DNA of 64,000 nt from Streptomyces sp. CC228A (GTDB lineage: Bacteria; Actinomycetota; Actinomycetes; Streptomycetales; Streptomycetaceae): the NCBI RefSeq assembly GCF_021390935.1, contig NZ_JAJPUI010000002.1, positions 62,001 to 126,000 on the forward strand. The letters are read 5' to 3'. Below, in pieces: positions 50,159 through 59,263 of the stretch. How positions within the stretch are numbered: the stretch's first letter is position 1; every line of letters starts with the position of its first letter. The notes under the pieces are model-generated. The model did no database searches and was not told the origin of the DNA. It was given only the letters and a program-made list of their open reading frames with translations. Both the position numbers and the translations under genes were made by a program.

Positions 50159-50701
50159 ATGGAACGAGTGGGTGGGCTGATCGAGCAGGTCAGCAGGGGC
50201 GAGAAGGTGAAGTTCCTGCACTTCTGGGGGCACCGCCCGCAGCCGGACGGCAGGATCGGCGCGTCCTGCCTCAGCCAGTGGTGGCCCGCGCCGTTCACCG
50301 TCGACGGGGTCCGGTACGCGACGGCGGAGCACTGGATGATGGCGGCCAAGGCCCGCCTCTTCGGTGACGCCGAGGCCGAGCGGCAGGCGCTCCTGGCGCC
50401 GAACCCGGCGGTGGCGAAGAGGGCGGGGCGGCTGGTGCGCGGCTTCGACGAGGCCGTGTGGAAGAAGGAGCGCTTCGGCATCGTGGTGGCCGGCAGCGTC
50501 CACAAGTTCGGGCAGCACGCGGACCTGCGCGACTACCTGCTGAACACGGGCCGGCGTGTGCTCGTGGAGGCGAGCCCGGTGGACCGCGTCTGGGGCATCG
50601 GCCTGGCCGCCGACGACGAGCGCGCCTCGGACCCGGCGCGCTGGCGGGGGCTGAACCTGCTGGGGTTCGCCCTGATGGACGCCCGGGAGCAGCTCCGCTG
50701 A
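50159..50701 (+). CDS. NADAR-family protein (YbiA-like)
   Basis: 180 residues from the ATG at 50159; a longer frame from 50102 has no family match at its start. VKFLHFWGHRPQPDGRIGAS, CLSQWWPAPFTVDGVRYATA, EHWMMAAKARLFGDAE and VDRVWGIGLAADDERA are the NADAR/YbiA signature. The family includes N-glycosidases acting on riboflavin-pathway intermediates and, in some members, ADP-ribose linked substrates. Cytoplasmic. Divergent from the polyamine run. Confidence 0.92.
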   Translation: MERVGGLIEQVSRGEKVKFLHFWGHRPQPDGRIGASCLSQWWPAPFTVDGVRYATAEHWMMAAKARLFGDAEAERQALLAPNPAVAKRAGRLVRGFDEAVWKKERFGIVVAGSVHKFGQHADLRDYLLNTGRRVLVEASPVDRVWGIGLAADDERASDPARWRGLNLLGFALMDAREQLR

Positions 50702-51165
50702 CGGGCCCGGCCGGTCCGCCGGTGCGCCGCGCCCCGCGGCGGGGTGGACGGCACGGGGCGGGCCGGGCCGGGCCGCCGAGCGGACCCGCCTGACCGGGCC
50801 GCCGAGCGGACCCGCCGGGGCCCTGCCCGCACTGCCCGGCGCCGGCAGGACGCCCGTCGACGGCGGCGCGGGCGGCGTCCGGCCAGCCGTCCCGGCGCTC
50901 CGTCAGCGTGATACGGGGTGCCGCCCGTCGGACGAGCAGACGCGCCGCGGTCCGCGCACCGCCCGCGCGCCGGGCGCGGGCGATGCCGCGCGATGCCGCC
51001 ACCGGCCGCGGCAGCCGCCGCACCGCCGGTCCGGGGTGCCGCTCGCACCGGCCCGGGGCCCGGCGCGCAGGACCCGGCGCGGGTGCGTCGGGCGAGGGGG
51101 GCACACCGGTCGGCGTGCGGCGCGGCCGCGGCCCCGGAAGGGCCGGAAGGGCGGTACGCGGCGGG
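50702..51165. other. Gap with a 22-nt tandem duplication
   Basis: About 460 bases with no gene. CGGGCCGCCGAGCGGACCCG plus two bases occurs near 50769 and again near 50795, 26 bases apart. The remainder is GC-rich with no other structure that I can support. Confidence 0.5.
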
Positions 51166-51647
51166 TCAGCCCGCCGCGCCCGCCATACCGAGGAAGCTGG
51201 CGAAGACCAGCAGGATGATCGACGGCAGCAGCACGGTCGCGATGATGCCCAGGACCAGGCCGGACGTGGCCGCGCCCTTGTTCGTCGCCTCACCGCGCTT
51301 GACCTTGCCGCGGCCGACGGCGCCGAAGATGATCGCGAGGATGCCGAGGATGATGCCGCCCACCACAGGACGACCGTCACGTTCAGGACGACGCCGATGA
51401 TGCCGCACACCAGACCGGCCGTGCCGAGGCCGTTGGCGGGCTGGGCGGCGCCGTACGGCGCGGGCGCGGCGTACGGGGCGCCGGCCGGGGGCGCGGGGTA
51501 GCCGGGGGCGGGCGGCTGCGCCGGGTAGCCGTACCCCGGCTGCGCGCCGGCGTCCGGGGCGGGGTAGCCGTACCCGGGCTGCGGCTGCTGCCCCTGGGCG
51601 TACGGGCTCGGCCCGAAGCCGCCGGGCTGCTGATTGGGATCGGACAT
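51166..51647 (-). CDS. DUF4190-type membrane protein, paralogue A; frameshift near 51360
   Basis: About 160 residues starting MSDPNQQPGGFGPSPYAQGQ. A Pro/Gly/Tyr-rich cytoplasmic tail (PGYGYPAPPAG type) is followed by two membrane helices. The first is NGLGTAGLVCGIIGVVLNVT; the second part (VVGGIILGILAIIFGAVGRG and LVLGIIATVLLPSIILLVFA) is in another frame after VVLW. The helix pair with a KVKRGEATNKG loop matches DUF4190. Similar to the next gene, so a tandem paralogue pair. Function unknown. Confidence 0.75.
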
Positions 51648-52043
51648 GGGTGTCCCCCTCCGGTGAGTCTGGTCGGCCCATCGTAGGGCCCTGCGATCAG
51701 GTCGGGGACGCCTGTTCCCCAGGGAGCGCGCCCGCGGCCCGTCCGGGCGCCACGTCCAGTCCCTCGCGTTCCAGCCCGGACGCCGGGCGCCGCGTCCCCG
51801 CCGTCCCGGTCCGAGCGCCACGTCCGGTGGCCACCGCCCCGCCGCCCGACGCCGCCCCTCTGCGGGCGCCGGCGGGTCCACCAGCCGCAGTCCGCCACCG
51901 CACCGCACCGCAGCGGCCGTCTTGTTCCGCCGTACGCCGGCACACAGGACGCCGCCCGACCCACCCCACAGGGGCGCCGCCCCTGTGGGGGTGCCGTCCG
52001 GTCCGCCCCGCCGCCGGACGCCGCCGCTGTGCGGACGCCGCCT
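51648..52043. other. Gap holding a terminator and GCCGCCCCTGTG-like motifs
   Basis: About 400 bases between the two DUF4190-like genes. It contains the strong hairpin at 51964-51990 and loosely repeated CGCCGCCCCTCTGCGGGCGC-type words. No gene. Confidence 0.55.
51964..51990 (-). terminator. 12-bp perfect hairpin terminator
   Basis: CCCCACAGGGGC (51964-51975) pairs fully with GCCCCTGTGGGG (51979-51990) across a three-base loop, 54 bases downstream of the stop of DUF4190 paralogue B. No U tract, as common in this genus. Confidence 0.8.
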
Positions 52044-52717
52044 CTAGCGCGGCGCCTCCGCGGCGACCGGAGCCGTCCGGTACGGGGCGTCCTGCCCGTT
52101 CCGGTTCTCCTCCTGGACGATGGCCCAGATCATGGCGCCCAGGATGACCGCGCCGAGCACGATGCCGACCGAGCCGGTCACGATGCCCGCCGTGGCGAAG
52201 GCGCCGTTGCTCGACTCGCCGCGCTGCACCCGCTTCCGCCCGATGATGCCGAACACCAGGGCGAGCGCGCCGAGGATGATCCCCAGCCCCCACAGCCAGC
52301 ACGTCACCAGCGAGACGATGCCGAGCACCATCGCCGTGATGCCCATCCCGTTGTTGGGGGCCGGGCCCCAACCGCCCTGGCCGTACGGCCCGTAGCCGGG
52401 GTGGCCCGCCGGGTACCCGTACGCGCCCTGCGGGCCCGCGGCGGGCGGTGCCGGATAGCCGTACGCACCGGGGGCGGGCTGCGCGGGCCCGCCGGGCGCG
52501 ACCGGGGGCGGCGGCACGTCGCCGGGCCCTGCGGGGCGGCGAAGCCCGGCGCGGGCATGGACGCCACCGTCGGCTGCTGGTGCACCGGCGGCGGGCCCGC
52601 CTTGCCCAGGTCGACCGGGCCCTGCTCCGCGGGGCCGCCCGCGTCGGCGGGGCCCTGCGGGGCGGCCGGCCGCTCCGGCGGCGCCCAGGGGTCGTTGCGG
52701 TCGTGGTTGTCTGTCAT
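52044..52717 (-). CDS. DUF4190-type membrane protein, paralogue B; frameshift near 52525
   Basis: About 224 residues from the ATG at 52717 (MTDNHDRNDPWAPPERPAAP). A long Pro/Gly/Gln-rich tail leads to GAYGYPAPPAAGPQGAYGYP repeats and then two helices: MGITAMVLGIVSLVTCWLWG with GLGIILGALALVFGIIG, and AGIVTGSVGIVLGAVILGAM. The loop RKRVQRGESSNGAFATAG matches the DUF4190 loop of paralogue A. The N-terminal part to APQGPA is in a different frame from PPPPVAPGG onward. Function unknown. Confidence 0.78.
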
Positions 52718-52805
52718 GGCCTCCCCCATCGTGGTCCGGCCATGCTAACGACCCGCTTACGATGGCCCGTGACCAGGGACGGCCCCCTCACACGAAGGAC
52801 CCCCG

Positions 52806-53831
52806 ATGACCGATCTGCACCCCTTCATCGCGGGGCTGCCCAAGGCGGAGCTGCACGTCCACCACGTGGGCTCGGCGTCCCCCCGGATCGTGTCCGAACT
52901 GGCCGCGCGCCACCCGGACTCGAAGGTCCCCACGGACCCCGAGGCACTGGCGGACTACTTCACCTTCACCGACTTCGCGCACTTCATCGAGGTCTACCTG
53001 TCGGTGGTCGACCTCGTCCGCACCCCCGAGGACGTCCGGCTGCTGACGTACGAGGTGGCCCGGGACATGGCCCGGCAGAACATCCGGTACGCGGAGCTCA
53101 CCGTCACCCCGTACAGCTCGACCCGGCGCGGCATCGACGAGCGGGCCTTCATGGAGGCCATCGAGGACGCCCGCCGGGCCGCCGAGACCGAACTCGGCGT
53201 GATCCTGCGGTGGTGCTTCGACATCCCCGGGGAAGCCGGCCTCGAAGCCGCCGCGGAGACCGCGAGGCTCGCCGTGGACCTGCGGCCCGAGGGCCTGGTG
53301 TCGTTCGGGCTCGGCGGCCCGGAGATCGGCGTGCCGCGCCCGCAGTTCAAGCCGTACTTCGACCGGGCCCGGGCCGCGGGGCTGCGGTCCGTGCCGCACG
53401 CCGGGGAGACGACCGGGCCGCAGACCGTCTGGGACGCGCTGAACGACCTGGGCGCCGAGCGCATCGGCCACGGCACGAGTTCCACCCAGGACCCGGAGCT
53501 GCTGGCCCACCTCGCCGAGCACCGCATCGCCCTGGAGGTCTGCCCCACCTCGAACATCGCCACCCGGGCCGTCACCGACCTCGACAAGCACCCGATCACG
53601 GAGATGGTGGCCGCGGGCGTCCTGGTCACCGTCAACTCCGACGACCCGCCGATGTTCGGCACGGACCTGAACAAGGAGTACGCGATCGCCGCCCGCCTGC
53701 TGGGCCTCGACGAGCGCGGGGTCGCCGCGCTCGCGAAGAACGCCGTGGAGGCGTCCTTCCTCGACCCGGCGGGCAAGACGCGCATCAGCGCCGAGATCGA
53801 CGCGTACACGGAGCAGTGGCTCGCGCCGTGA
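52806..53831 (+). CDS. Aminodeoxyfutalosine deaminase (adenosine deaminase family)
   Basis: 341 residues. Zinc hydrolase of the adenosine deaminase superfamily. It begins MTDLHPFIAGLPKAELHVHH, where metal histidines are His17 and His19. HAGET is at His198, and SDDPPMFGTDLNKEY near 280 holds the metal aspartate. I recall a very similar S. coelicolor protein shown to deaminate aminodeoxyfutalosine to futalosine in the menaquinone pathway. The start HVHHVGSASPRIV differs from HLHLDGS of true adenosine deaminases and supports this. GAAGGA-like ribosome site; the following gene overlaps it. Confidence 0.85.
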   Translation: MTDLHPFIAGLPKAELHVHHVGSASPRIVSELAARHPDSKVPTDPEALADYFTFTDFAHFIEVYLSVVDLVRTPEDVRLLTYEVARDMARQNIRYAELTVTPYSSTRRGIDERAFMEAIEDARRAAETELGVILRWCFDIPGEAGLEAAAETARLAVDLRPEGLVSFGLGGPEIGVPRPQFKPYFDRARAAGLRSVPHAGETTGPQTVWDALNDLGAERIGHGTSSTQDPELLAHLAEHRIALEVCPTSNIATRAVTDLDKHPITEMVAAGVLVTVNSDDPPMFGTDLNKEYAIAARLLGLDERGVAALAKNAVEASFLDPAGKTRISAEIDAYTEQWLAP

Positions 53832-54550
53832 CCGGCCCCGCCCCCGCGGGCCGCCCCCGGCCCGTCACCGCCGTCGCCCACCGCGGGGACCCGTACCGGG
53901 TCCGCGAGAACACCCTCGCCTCGATCCGCTCGGCCCTGGCCCGCGGCGCGGACGCCGTGGAGGTCGACGTGCGGCTCACCCGCGACGGCGTCCCGGTCCT
54001 GCTCCACGACGACACGTTGAAGCGGCTGTGGCGGATCGACCGCCCGCTGGCGGCGCTGACCCTCGCCGACGTCCGCGAGCTCACCGGTCCGCAGGGCGTG
54101 CCGACCCTCCGGGAGGCACTGGAGGCGGCCGGTCCCCGCCGGGTCATGATCGACTTGCCGGGGGCGACCGCCCGGTCCGTGCGCGCCGTGGTCGGCACCG
54201 TCCGCGACTGCGGCGCCGCCGACCGCGTCTACTACTGCTCCGGCGCGCCCGCGATGCTGCTGGTCCGGGCCGAGGACCCGGCGGCCGAGCTGGCGCTGAC
54301 GTGGACGACGCTCGCCCCGGCCCGCCCGGCGCTGCTCGCCGCCCTCGCCCCGCGCTGGCTCAACTACCGCTTCGGGCTGGTCAGCGGCGCCCTGGCGGAC
54401 CGCGTACACCGGGACGGGCTGCTGGTCTCGGCGTGGACGGCCGACACCCGGCGCACCATGCGCAGGCTGATCGACGCCGGCGTGGACTCCGTCACCACCA
54501 ACCGGGTGGACGCGCTGGTCTCCGTCCGTTCCGCGCGGAGCACCGGGTGA
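53828..54550 (+). CDS. Glycerophosphodiester phosphodiesterase-family protein
   Basis: 240 residues from a GTG at 53828 that overlaps the deaminase TGA (GTGA), so the two are translationally coupled. VTAVAHRGDPYRVRENTLAS and AVEVDVRLTRDGVPVLLHDD are the GDPD catalytic/metal motifs (HRG, E-x-D). The C-terminal motif DGLLVSAWTADTRRTMRRLI ends in DSVTTNRVDALVSV. It would release glycerol phosphate from phosphodiesters. No signal peptide, so cytoplasmic. Its link to the futalosine deaminase is positional only. Confidence 0.9.
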   Translation: MTGPAPAGRPRPVTAVAHRGDPYRVRENTLASIRSALARGADAVEVDVRLTRDGVPVLLHDDTLKRLWRIDRPLAALTLADVRELTGPQGVPTLREALEAAGPRRVMIDLPGATARSVRAVVGTVRDCGAADRVYYCSGAPAMLLVRAEDPAAELALTWTTLAPARPALLAALAPRWLNYRFGLVSGALADRVHRDGLLVSAWTADTRRTMRRLIDAGVDSVTTNRVDALVSVRSARSTG

Positions 54551-54600
54551 TCCGGCTCCGCGCCGCGTCGACCGCCCGCCCGTGGCGGGTGGACCCGCGG

Positions 54601-55303
54601 TCACGCGGCCGGTGCGGTCGGCGGAGCGCCGCCCCGAGCCGCGGTCCGGCAGCGGGAGGGCGGTGCGGCCGGCCCGGTCACCGCGGCCTGCCGTGCCCGG
54701 TTCACCGGCGGCTCGCCGAGGGCCTGAGCGGGGCGCCCGGCCCGACCGGGCCGCTGCGGCGGCCGCCCCTGGCGGGTGTTCACCGTGCGGCGGTGACCCT
54801 GCGGGCGAACGCGTGGGGGCGAGGGTGGCGCCGGCCGCCGCCGCGAGCCCGGCCGCCACGTGGGGCGCCCCGGGCGGGCCTGAGCACTCCGGGGCGCCGC
54901 AGCCGGCCGCGTGGCCGCAGCGTGCAGGACGACCGGCGGCGTGGCCGCCGATCCGGGCGGGTGGCCCCGTGCGGCCGCGGCCTGCGCGAAGCGCACCGAG
55001 CCGTGCAGCCCGCTCCCGGTCGGCGCCCCGGCGGAAGCCGACCGCCCGCCGGTCCGCGCCCCGGCGGCGGCCGCCGCGGCCGCGGTCGCGCCCAGGGCGC
55101 CGGCGGCGACCGCGAACCCCCGCTGGTCGACCGACTCGGCGGCCTGCCACACCCGTTCGGGTGCGGACGGGAGGCGTTCCCGCAGCTCCGGCAGGCGGGC
55201 CTGCGGCATGGTGGGGGCCGAACGCCGCCCCCTCGGCGGCGTGCAGCGCGCGGGCCGCCAACGGGCCCCAGGGGACGGCGTGGTGCACGTCATCGTTCTG
55301 CAT
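54601..55303 (-). CDS. Hypothetical protein, frame-disrupted
   Basis: A probable gene beginning MQNDDVHHAVPWGPLAARAL at 55303 that, after about 30 codons, continues in another frame (MPQARLPELRERLPSAPERV, WQAAESVDQRGFAVAAGALG). After about residue 110 I cannot decide which frame is coding. ALGATAAAAAAAGA resembles a membrane or low-complexity helix. No family recognised. It converges with the GDPD gene. Start and fragmentation need resequencing to settle; the C-terminal boundary given is only the stop of one frame. Confidence 0.35.
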
Positions 55304-55529
55304 GCCGCCCGTATCGGCGCGGAGTTGACGGTTCCGCGCCAACGGCACTGGCAGGGGTGCGTCGACAGCGCGAGGGCACGTCACCCGCGCGGGTGCTTTT
55401 GGCCCGGGTACGGCGCCGATCGGCGCTGCGGCGTGCCGGTGCCGGGCCGGGCCGCCCATAAGGTGGCGCCTCTCCCGAGACGGCGCCGTCTCCCCCTCGT
55501 ACCGTCAGCTCTCCCGCCTGGAGTCGACC

Positions 55530-56699
55530 TTGCGCGTGCATGTACCTGCCGGAGTACGACAGCAGACCGATGTCGCGGTCACGGGACTGGGGCTCGTGAC
55601 CCCGGCCGGGCCGGACGCCGAGTCGACGTGGGACGGGCTGCTGGACGGCCGGCCGACCGCGGCCCGCGACGACCTGCTCGCGGGGCTGCCGGTGGACTTC
55701 TCCTGCCGGGTGGCGGGCCTGGGCCCCGCGGCTCCGGAGGACGGGGCGGAGCGGGCGCTGCGGATGGGGGTGGCGGCGGCCCGTGAGGCCCTCGCCGACG
55801 CGGGCCTCTCGGCGGCGGGCTCCGCCTGGACGGGGGCGCGGGTGGCGGTCGTGATCGGCCGCAGCGGCGGCGACGGCGGCGAGGGGCTCGCCCACGGCAT
55901 CGGTACGGCCCTGGGGGCGTCGGGCCCGTCGTTCGTGACGGCTGCGGGCTGCGCCTCCGGGGCGAGCGCCCTCGGGGTGGCGCGGGACCTGCTGCGGGCC
56001 GGGGCGTGCGATGTCGCGGTGGCGGGCGGCGCGGAGAGCGTGCGGGGCCGGGCGGCGGTGGCGGCGTACGGGAGCGGCGCGGCGGGAGGGTGCTGTCGGC
56101 CCGGACCCACGACCCGGCCGGGGCGTCGCGGCCCTTCGACGCGGACCGGGACGGCTTCGTGCTGGGCGAGGGCGCGGGGGTGCTGGTGCTGGAGCGCTGC
56201 GCGGACGCGCGGGCGCGCCGTGCGCGGGTGCGCGCGGTGCTGGCCGGGTACGGGCGTCGGCGCGGCCGCTGGCGGAGCCGGGTCCGGACCTGGAGGGCCG
56301 GGGGTGGAGCGGGCGCTGCGGGCGGCGCTGGCGGACGCGGGGCTCGGTCCGGAGGACGTGGACCACGTGAACGCGCACGGCAGCGGGGTGCCGCTGGAGG
56401 ACCTGGTGGAGGCGCGGGTGCTGCGGCGGGTGTTCGGCTGGACCCCGCCGCCGGTGACGGCCGTGAAGAGCGTGATCGGCCACTCGGTGGGCGGCGCGGG
56501 CGCGGTGGAGGCGGCGTGCACGGTCCTGACACTGCGGGACCAGGCGATCCCGCCGACGGCGAACCTGGACCGGCTGGACCCGGAGATCGAACTGGACGTG
56601 GTCACCAAGTCGCCGCGGCGCCGCCCGGTGCGGGCGGCGCTGAGCACGGTGTGCACACTGCGCGGCCAGAACGCGGTCCTGCTGTTCCGCGCACCCTGA
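55530..56699 (+). CDS. Beta-ketoacyl synthase-like protein; middle in another frame (56085-56290)
   Basis: About 389 residues from a TTG at 55530. Thiolase-fold ketosynthase: [20 protein letters not shown] at the start, the nucleophile in [15 protein letters not shown] (Cys141), [20 protein letters not shown] with active His, and [20 protein letters not shown] with the second His. The section [20 protein letters not shown] and [20 protein letters not shown] is in another frame, so two indels that cancel are likely. Shorter than FabF and with no acyl carrier protein, acyltransferase or other synthase gene near it, so its product is unknown. Confidence 0.75.
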   Translation: MRVHVPAGVRQQTDVAVTGLGLVTPAGPDAESTWDGLLDGRPTAARDDLLAGLPVDFSCRVAGLGPAAPEDGAERALRMGVAAAREALADAGLSAAGSAWTGARVAVVIGRSGGDGGEGLAHGIGTALGASGPSFVTAAGCASGASALGVARDLLRAGACDVAVAGGAESVRGRAAVAAYGSGAAGGCCRPGPTTRPGRRGPSTRTGTASCWARARGCWCWSAARTRGRAVRGCARCWPGTGVGAAAGGAGSGPGGPGVERALRAALADAGLGPEDVDHVNAHGSGVPLEDLVEARVLRRVFGWTPPPVTAVKSVIGHSVGGAGAVEAACTVLTLRDQAIPPTANLDRLDPEIELDVVTKSPRRRPVRAALSTVCTLRGQNAVLLFRAP

Positions 56700-56856
56700 C
56701 CCGCCCCGGCGGGGCGCAGGACGGGGCGGCGCAGGCGCGGATGCGCGGACGCGGCGCGGGCCCGGCGGTGGCCGGATGAGGGTGGGCCGGGCGGCCTCCG
56801 GGCCCGCGGGCCGGGGCACGTGCGGGCGGGGCGCCGGGCCCAGCCCTCCCGCGCCC

Positions 56857-56911
56857 GTACCGGGTGCCGGCCGGGCCGCGCGTACCGGGTGCCGCCCGGG
56901 CCGCGCGTGCC
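56857..56911. repeat. 25-nt tandem repeat, two copies plus partial
   Basis: GTACCGGGTGCCGGCCGGGC plus CGCGC recurs at 56857 and 56882, with a partial start at 56907. It lies in the gene-free gap 56700-57068 between two convergent genes. Confidence 0.75.
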
Positions 56912-57034
56912 ACGACGCCCGGCGGGCCGTCCGCCGGGGCGGGGGCCGGGAACGGGGCCAGGCCCGAGCCGACAGGGCGCGGGCCTGGAGGGGGCAGGGC
57001 AGGGCGGGCGCGGTGCGCCCGGTGCCCGGCGGGT

Positions 57035-57060
57035 GGAGCCCCTGCCGGTGCAGGGGCTCC
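57035..57060 (-). terminator. 11-bp hairpin terminator after the aldehyde dehydrogenase
   Basis: GGAGCCCCTGC (57035-57045) and GCAGGGGCTCC (57050-57060) pair perfectly with a CGGT loop, starting eight bases after the stop at 57069. Confidence 0.75.
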
Positions 57061-57068
57061 GGGGCGGG

Positions 57069-58505
57069 TCAGCCCAGGGACGTCATCACGTGCTTGACGC
57101 GCGTGTAGTCCTCGAAGCCGTACGCGGAGAGGTCCTTGCCGTAGCCGGACTTCTTGAATCCGCCGTGCGGCATCTCGGCGACCAGCGGGATGTGGGTGTT
57201 GATCCACACGCAGCCGAAGTCGAGGGCCTTGGACATGCGCATCGCACGGGCGTGGTCCTTGGTCCACACGGAGGACGCCAGCGCGTACTCGACGCCGTTG
57301 GCGTACTGGACGGCCTGCTCCTCGTCGCGGAAGGACTGCACGGTGATGACCGGGCCGAAGACCTCGTTCTGGACGATCTCGTCGTCCTGCCGCAGGCCGG
57401 AGACGACGGTCGGGGCGTAGAAGTAGCCCTTGTCGCCGACGCGGTGGCCGCCCGCCTCGACCTTGGCGTGCGCGGGGAGGCGGTCGATGAAGCCGGTGAC
57501 CTGGGCCAGCTGGTTGGCGTTGTTGAGCGGGCCGTAGAGCACGTCCTCGTCGTCCGGCAGGCCGGTCTTCGTCTCCGCGGCGGCCTTCGCGAGGGCGGCC
57601 ACGAAGTCGTCGTGGATCGACTCGTGGACGAGGACGCGGGTGGCGGCGGTGCAGTCCTGGCCGGCGTTGAAGAACCCGGCGACGGAGATGTCCTCCACGG
57701 CCTTGTCGATGTCGACGTCCTCGAAGACGACGACGGGGGCCTTGCCGCCGAGCTCCAGGTGGACGCGCTTGACGTCCTTGGCGGCGGACTCGGCGACCTG
57801 CATGCCGGCGCGTACGGAGCCGGTGATGGAGGCCATGGCGGGGGTCGGGTGCTCGACCATGGCGCGGCCGGAGTCGCGGTCGCCGCAGATGACGTTGAAA
57901 ACGCCCTTGGGCAGGATCGCGCCCATGATCTCGGCGATCAGGACGGTCGACGCCGGGGTGGTGTCGGAGGGCTTGAGGACGACGGTGTTGCCCGCGGCGA
58001 TGGCCGGGGCGAACTTCCACACCGCCATCATCATCGGGTAGTTCCACGGGGCGACCTGGGCGCAGACGCCGACCGGCTCGCGCCGGACGATCGAGGTCAT
58101 GCCGTCCATGTACTCGCCGGCTGCCTTGCCCTCCAGGAGCCGGGCGGCACCGGCGAAGAAGCGGATCTGGTCCACCATCGGGGGGATCTCTTCGCTGCGG
58201 GTGAGGCCGATCGGCTTGCCGGTGTTCTCGCACTCGGCGGCGATGAGGTCCTCGGCGCGCTCCTCGAACGCGTCGGCGATCTTCAGCAGGGCCTTCTGCC
58301 GCTCGGACGGCGTGGTGTCGCGCCAGGCGGGGAAGGCGGCTGCGGCGGCCTCCATGGCGGCGTCGACGTCCGCCTGCCCGGAGAGCGGAGAGGTGGCGTA
58401 GACCTCCCCGGTGGCGGGGTTGACGACGTCGATGGTCCGTCCGTCGGCGGCGTCCCGGAACTCGCCGTTGATGTAGTTGCGCAGACGACGCAGCTCGGTG
58501 GTCAC
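57069..58505 (-). CDS. Gamma-aminobutyraldehyde dehydrogenase (PuuC-like)
   Basis: 478 residues from a GTG at 58505 (MTTELRRLRNYINGEFRDAA). Catalytic cysteine in NAGQDCTAATRVLVH (Cys285); VHLELGGKAPVVVFEDVDID holds the glutamate; VAPWNYPMMMAVWKFAPAIA the cofactor fold. It is a betaine/aminobutyraldehyde-type dehydrogenase, converting 4-aminobutanal to GABA in polyamine breakdown. Divergent from the Lrp regulator and class III aminotransferase, whose product would be its substrate (inference). The promoter region contains four phased GTCCGG sites. A hairpin follows its stop. Confidence 0.93.
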   Translation of the reverse strand: MTTELRRLRNYINGEFRDAADGRTIDVVNPATGEVYATSPLSGQADVDAAMEAAAAAFPAWRDTTPSERQKALLKIADAFEERAEDLIAAECENTGKPIGLTRSEEIPPMVDQIRFFAGAARLLEGKAAGEYMDGMTSIVRREPVGVCAQVAPWNYPMMMAVWKFAPAIAAGNTVVLKPSDTTPASTVLIAEIMGAILPKGVFNVICGDRDSGRAMVEHPTPAMASITGSVRAGMQVAESAAKDVKRVHLELGGKAPVVVFEDVDIDKAVEDISVAGFFNAGQDCTAATRVLVHESIHDDFVAALAKAAAETKTGLPDDEDVLYGPLNNANQLAQVTGFIDRLPAHAKVEAGGHRVGDKGYFYAPTVVSGLRQDDEIVQNEVFGPVITVQSFRDEEQAVQYANGVEYALASSVWTKDHARAMRMSKALDFGCVWINTHIPLVAEMPHGGFKKSGYGKDLSAYGFEDYTRVKHVMTSLG

Positions 58506-58548
58506 GTGGCCACCCCTCCTAGTCGATCTCGGGTGTCATGGTCGCGGC

Positions 58549-58618
58549 GTCCGGTATCGCGGACGACGTGTCCGGATATCCGGACCCCGTTGTCCGGTGG
58601 TCCCGCCGGTCCGTCCGG
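58549..58618. promoter_or_regulatory. Four GTCCGG boxes, 21-22 bp apart, with a perfect 16-bp palindrome
   Basis: GTCCGG starts at 58549, 58570, 58592 and 58613. The second belongs to the perfect palindrome GTCCGGATATCCGGAC (58570-58585); the first to the near-palindrome GTCCGGTATCGCGGAC. Spacing of two helical turns places all sites on one DNA face, as expected for an oligomeric Lrp/AsnC regulator such as the one encoded next door. Confidence 0.65.
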
Positions 58619-58769
58619 TGGGTGAGACGTCCAGCCTAGTCGCTGGCACCACGCTTTCGACAGCCCTGACCCCCTACAACTTCGGATTCAGTGAGATCAC
58701 GACGCTTGGACAACGAATTTCATCACTCCGGGGTTGCCAGACCGACGAGACTCGGTGCACAGTGAAGAC

Positions 58770-59261
58770 GTGGCCAGTCGAAGTGCAGACCCCAGGACCG
58801 GCAGCGGATCGTCCCCCGCGGTCGACGCCGTGTCCCTGGCGATCATCGAACAGCTCCAGGAGGACGGACGCCGTCCCTACGCCGCGATCGGCAAGGCCGT
58901 CGGCCTGTCCGAGGCGGCCGTGCGGCAGCGCGTCCAGAAACTCCTCGACCAGGGCGTGATGCAGATCGTCGCCGTCACCGACCCGCTCACCGTGGGCTTC
59001 CGGCGGCAGGCGATGCTCGGCGTCAACGTCGAGGGCGACGTGGACCCGGTCGCGGACGCGCTGGCGGCCATGCCCGAGTGCGAGTACGTGGTGCTGACCG
59101 CGGGCTCGTTCGACCTCATCGTGGAAGTCGTCTGCGAGGACGACGACCACCTGCTGGATGTCATCAACAAGCGCATCCGCACCCTCCCCGGCGTGCGCTC
59201 CACCGAGAGCTTCGTCTACCTCAAGCTCAAGAAGCAGACCTACATGTGGGGAACCCGATAG
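58770..59261 (+). CDS. Lrp/AsnC-family transcriptional regulator
   Basis: 163 residues if started at GTG 58770, which has GTGAAG just upstream; GTG 58755 and TTG 58734 are in frame. VDAVSLAIIEQLQEDGRRPY and IGKAVGLSEAAVRQRVQKLL are the AsnC-type helix-turn-helix. The C-terminal RAM domain has VVLTAGSFDLIVEVVCEDDD and YLKLKKQTYMWGTR. Likely senses an amino acid or polyamine-derived ligand and controls the flanking catabolic genes through the phased boxes upstream. The aminotransferase begins two bases after its stop. Confidence 0.93.
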   Translation: MASRSADPRTGSGSSPAVDAVSLAIIEQLQEDGRRPYAAIGKAVGLSEAAVRQRVQKLLDQGVMQIVAVTDPLTVGFRRQAMLGVNVEGDVDPVADALAAMPECEYVVLTAGSFDLIVEVVCEDDDHLLDVINKRIRTLPGVRSTESFVYLKLKKQTYMWGTR

Positions 59262-59263
59262 CC

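Noticed and set aside
52806..53831. Ordinary adenosine deaminase
   Set aside because: The N-terminal metal motif HVHHVGS and overall resemblance fit the aminodeoxyfutalosine deaminase that I recall from S. coelicolor better than the HLHLDGS form.
55530..57068. Polyketide or fatty-acid gene cluster at the ketosynthase-like gene
   Set aside because: No carrier protein, acyltransferase, reductase or cyclase lies next to it; flanking genes are primary metabolism.
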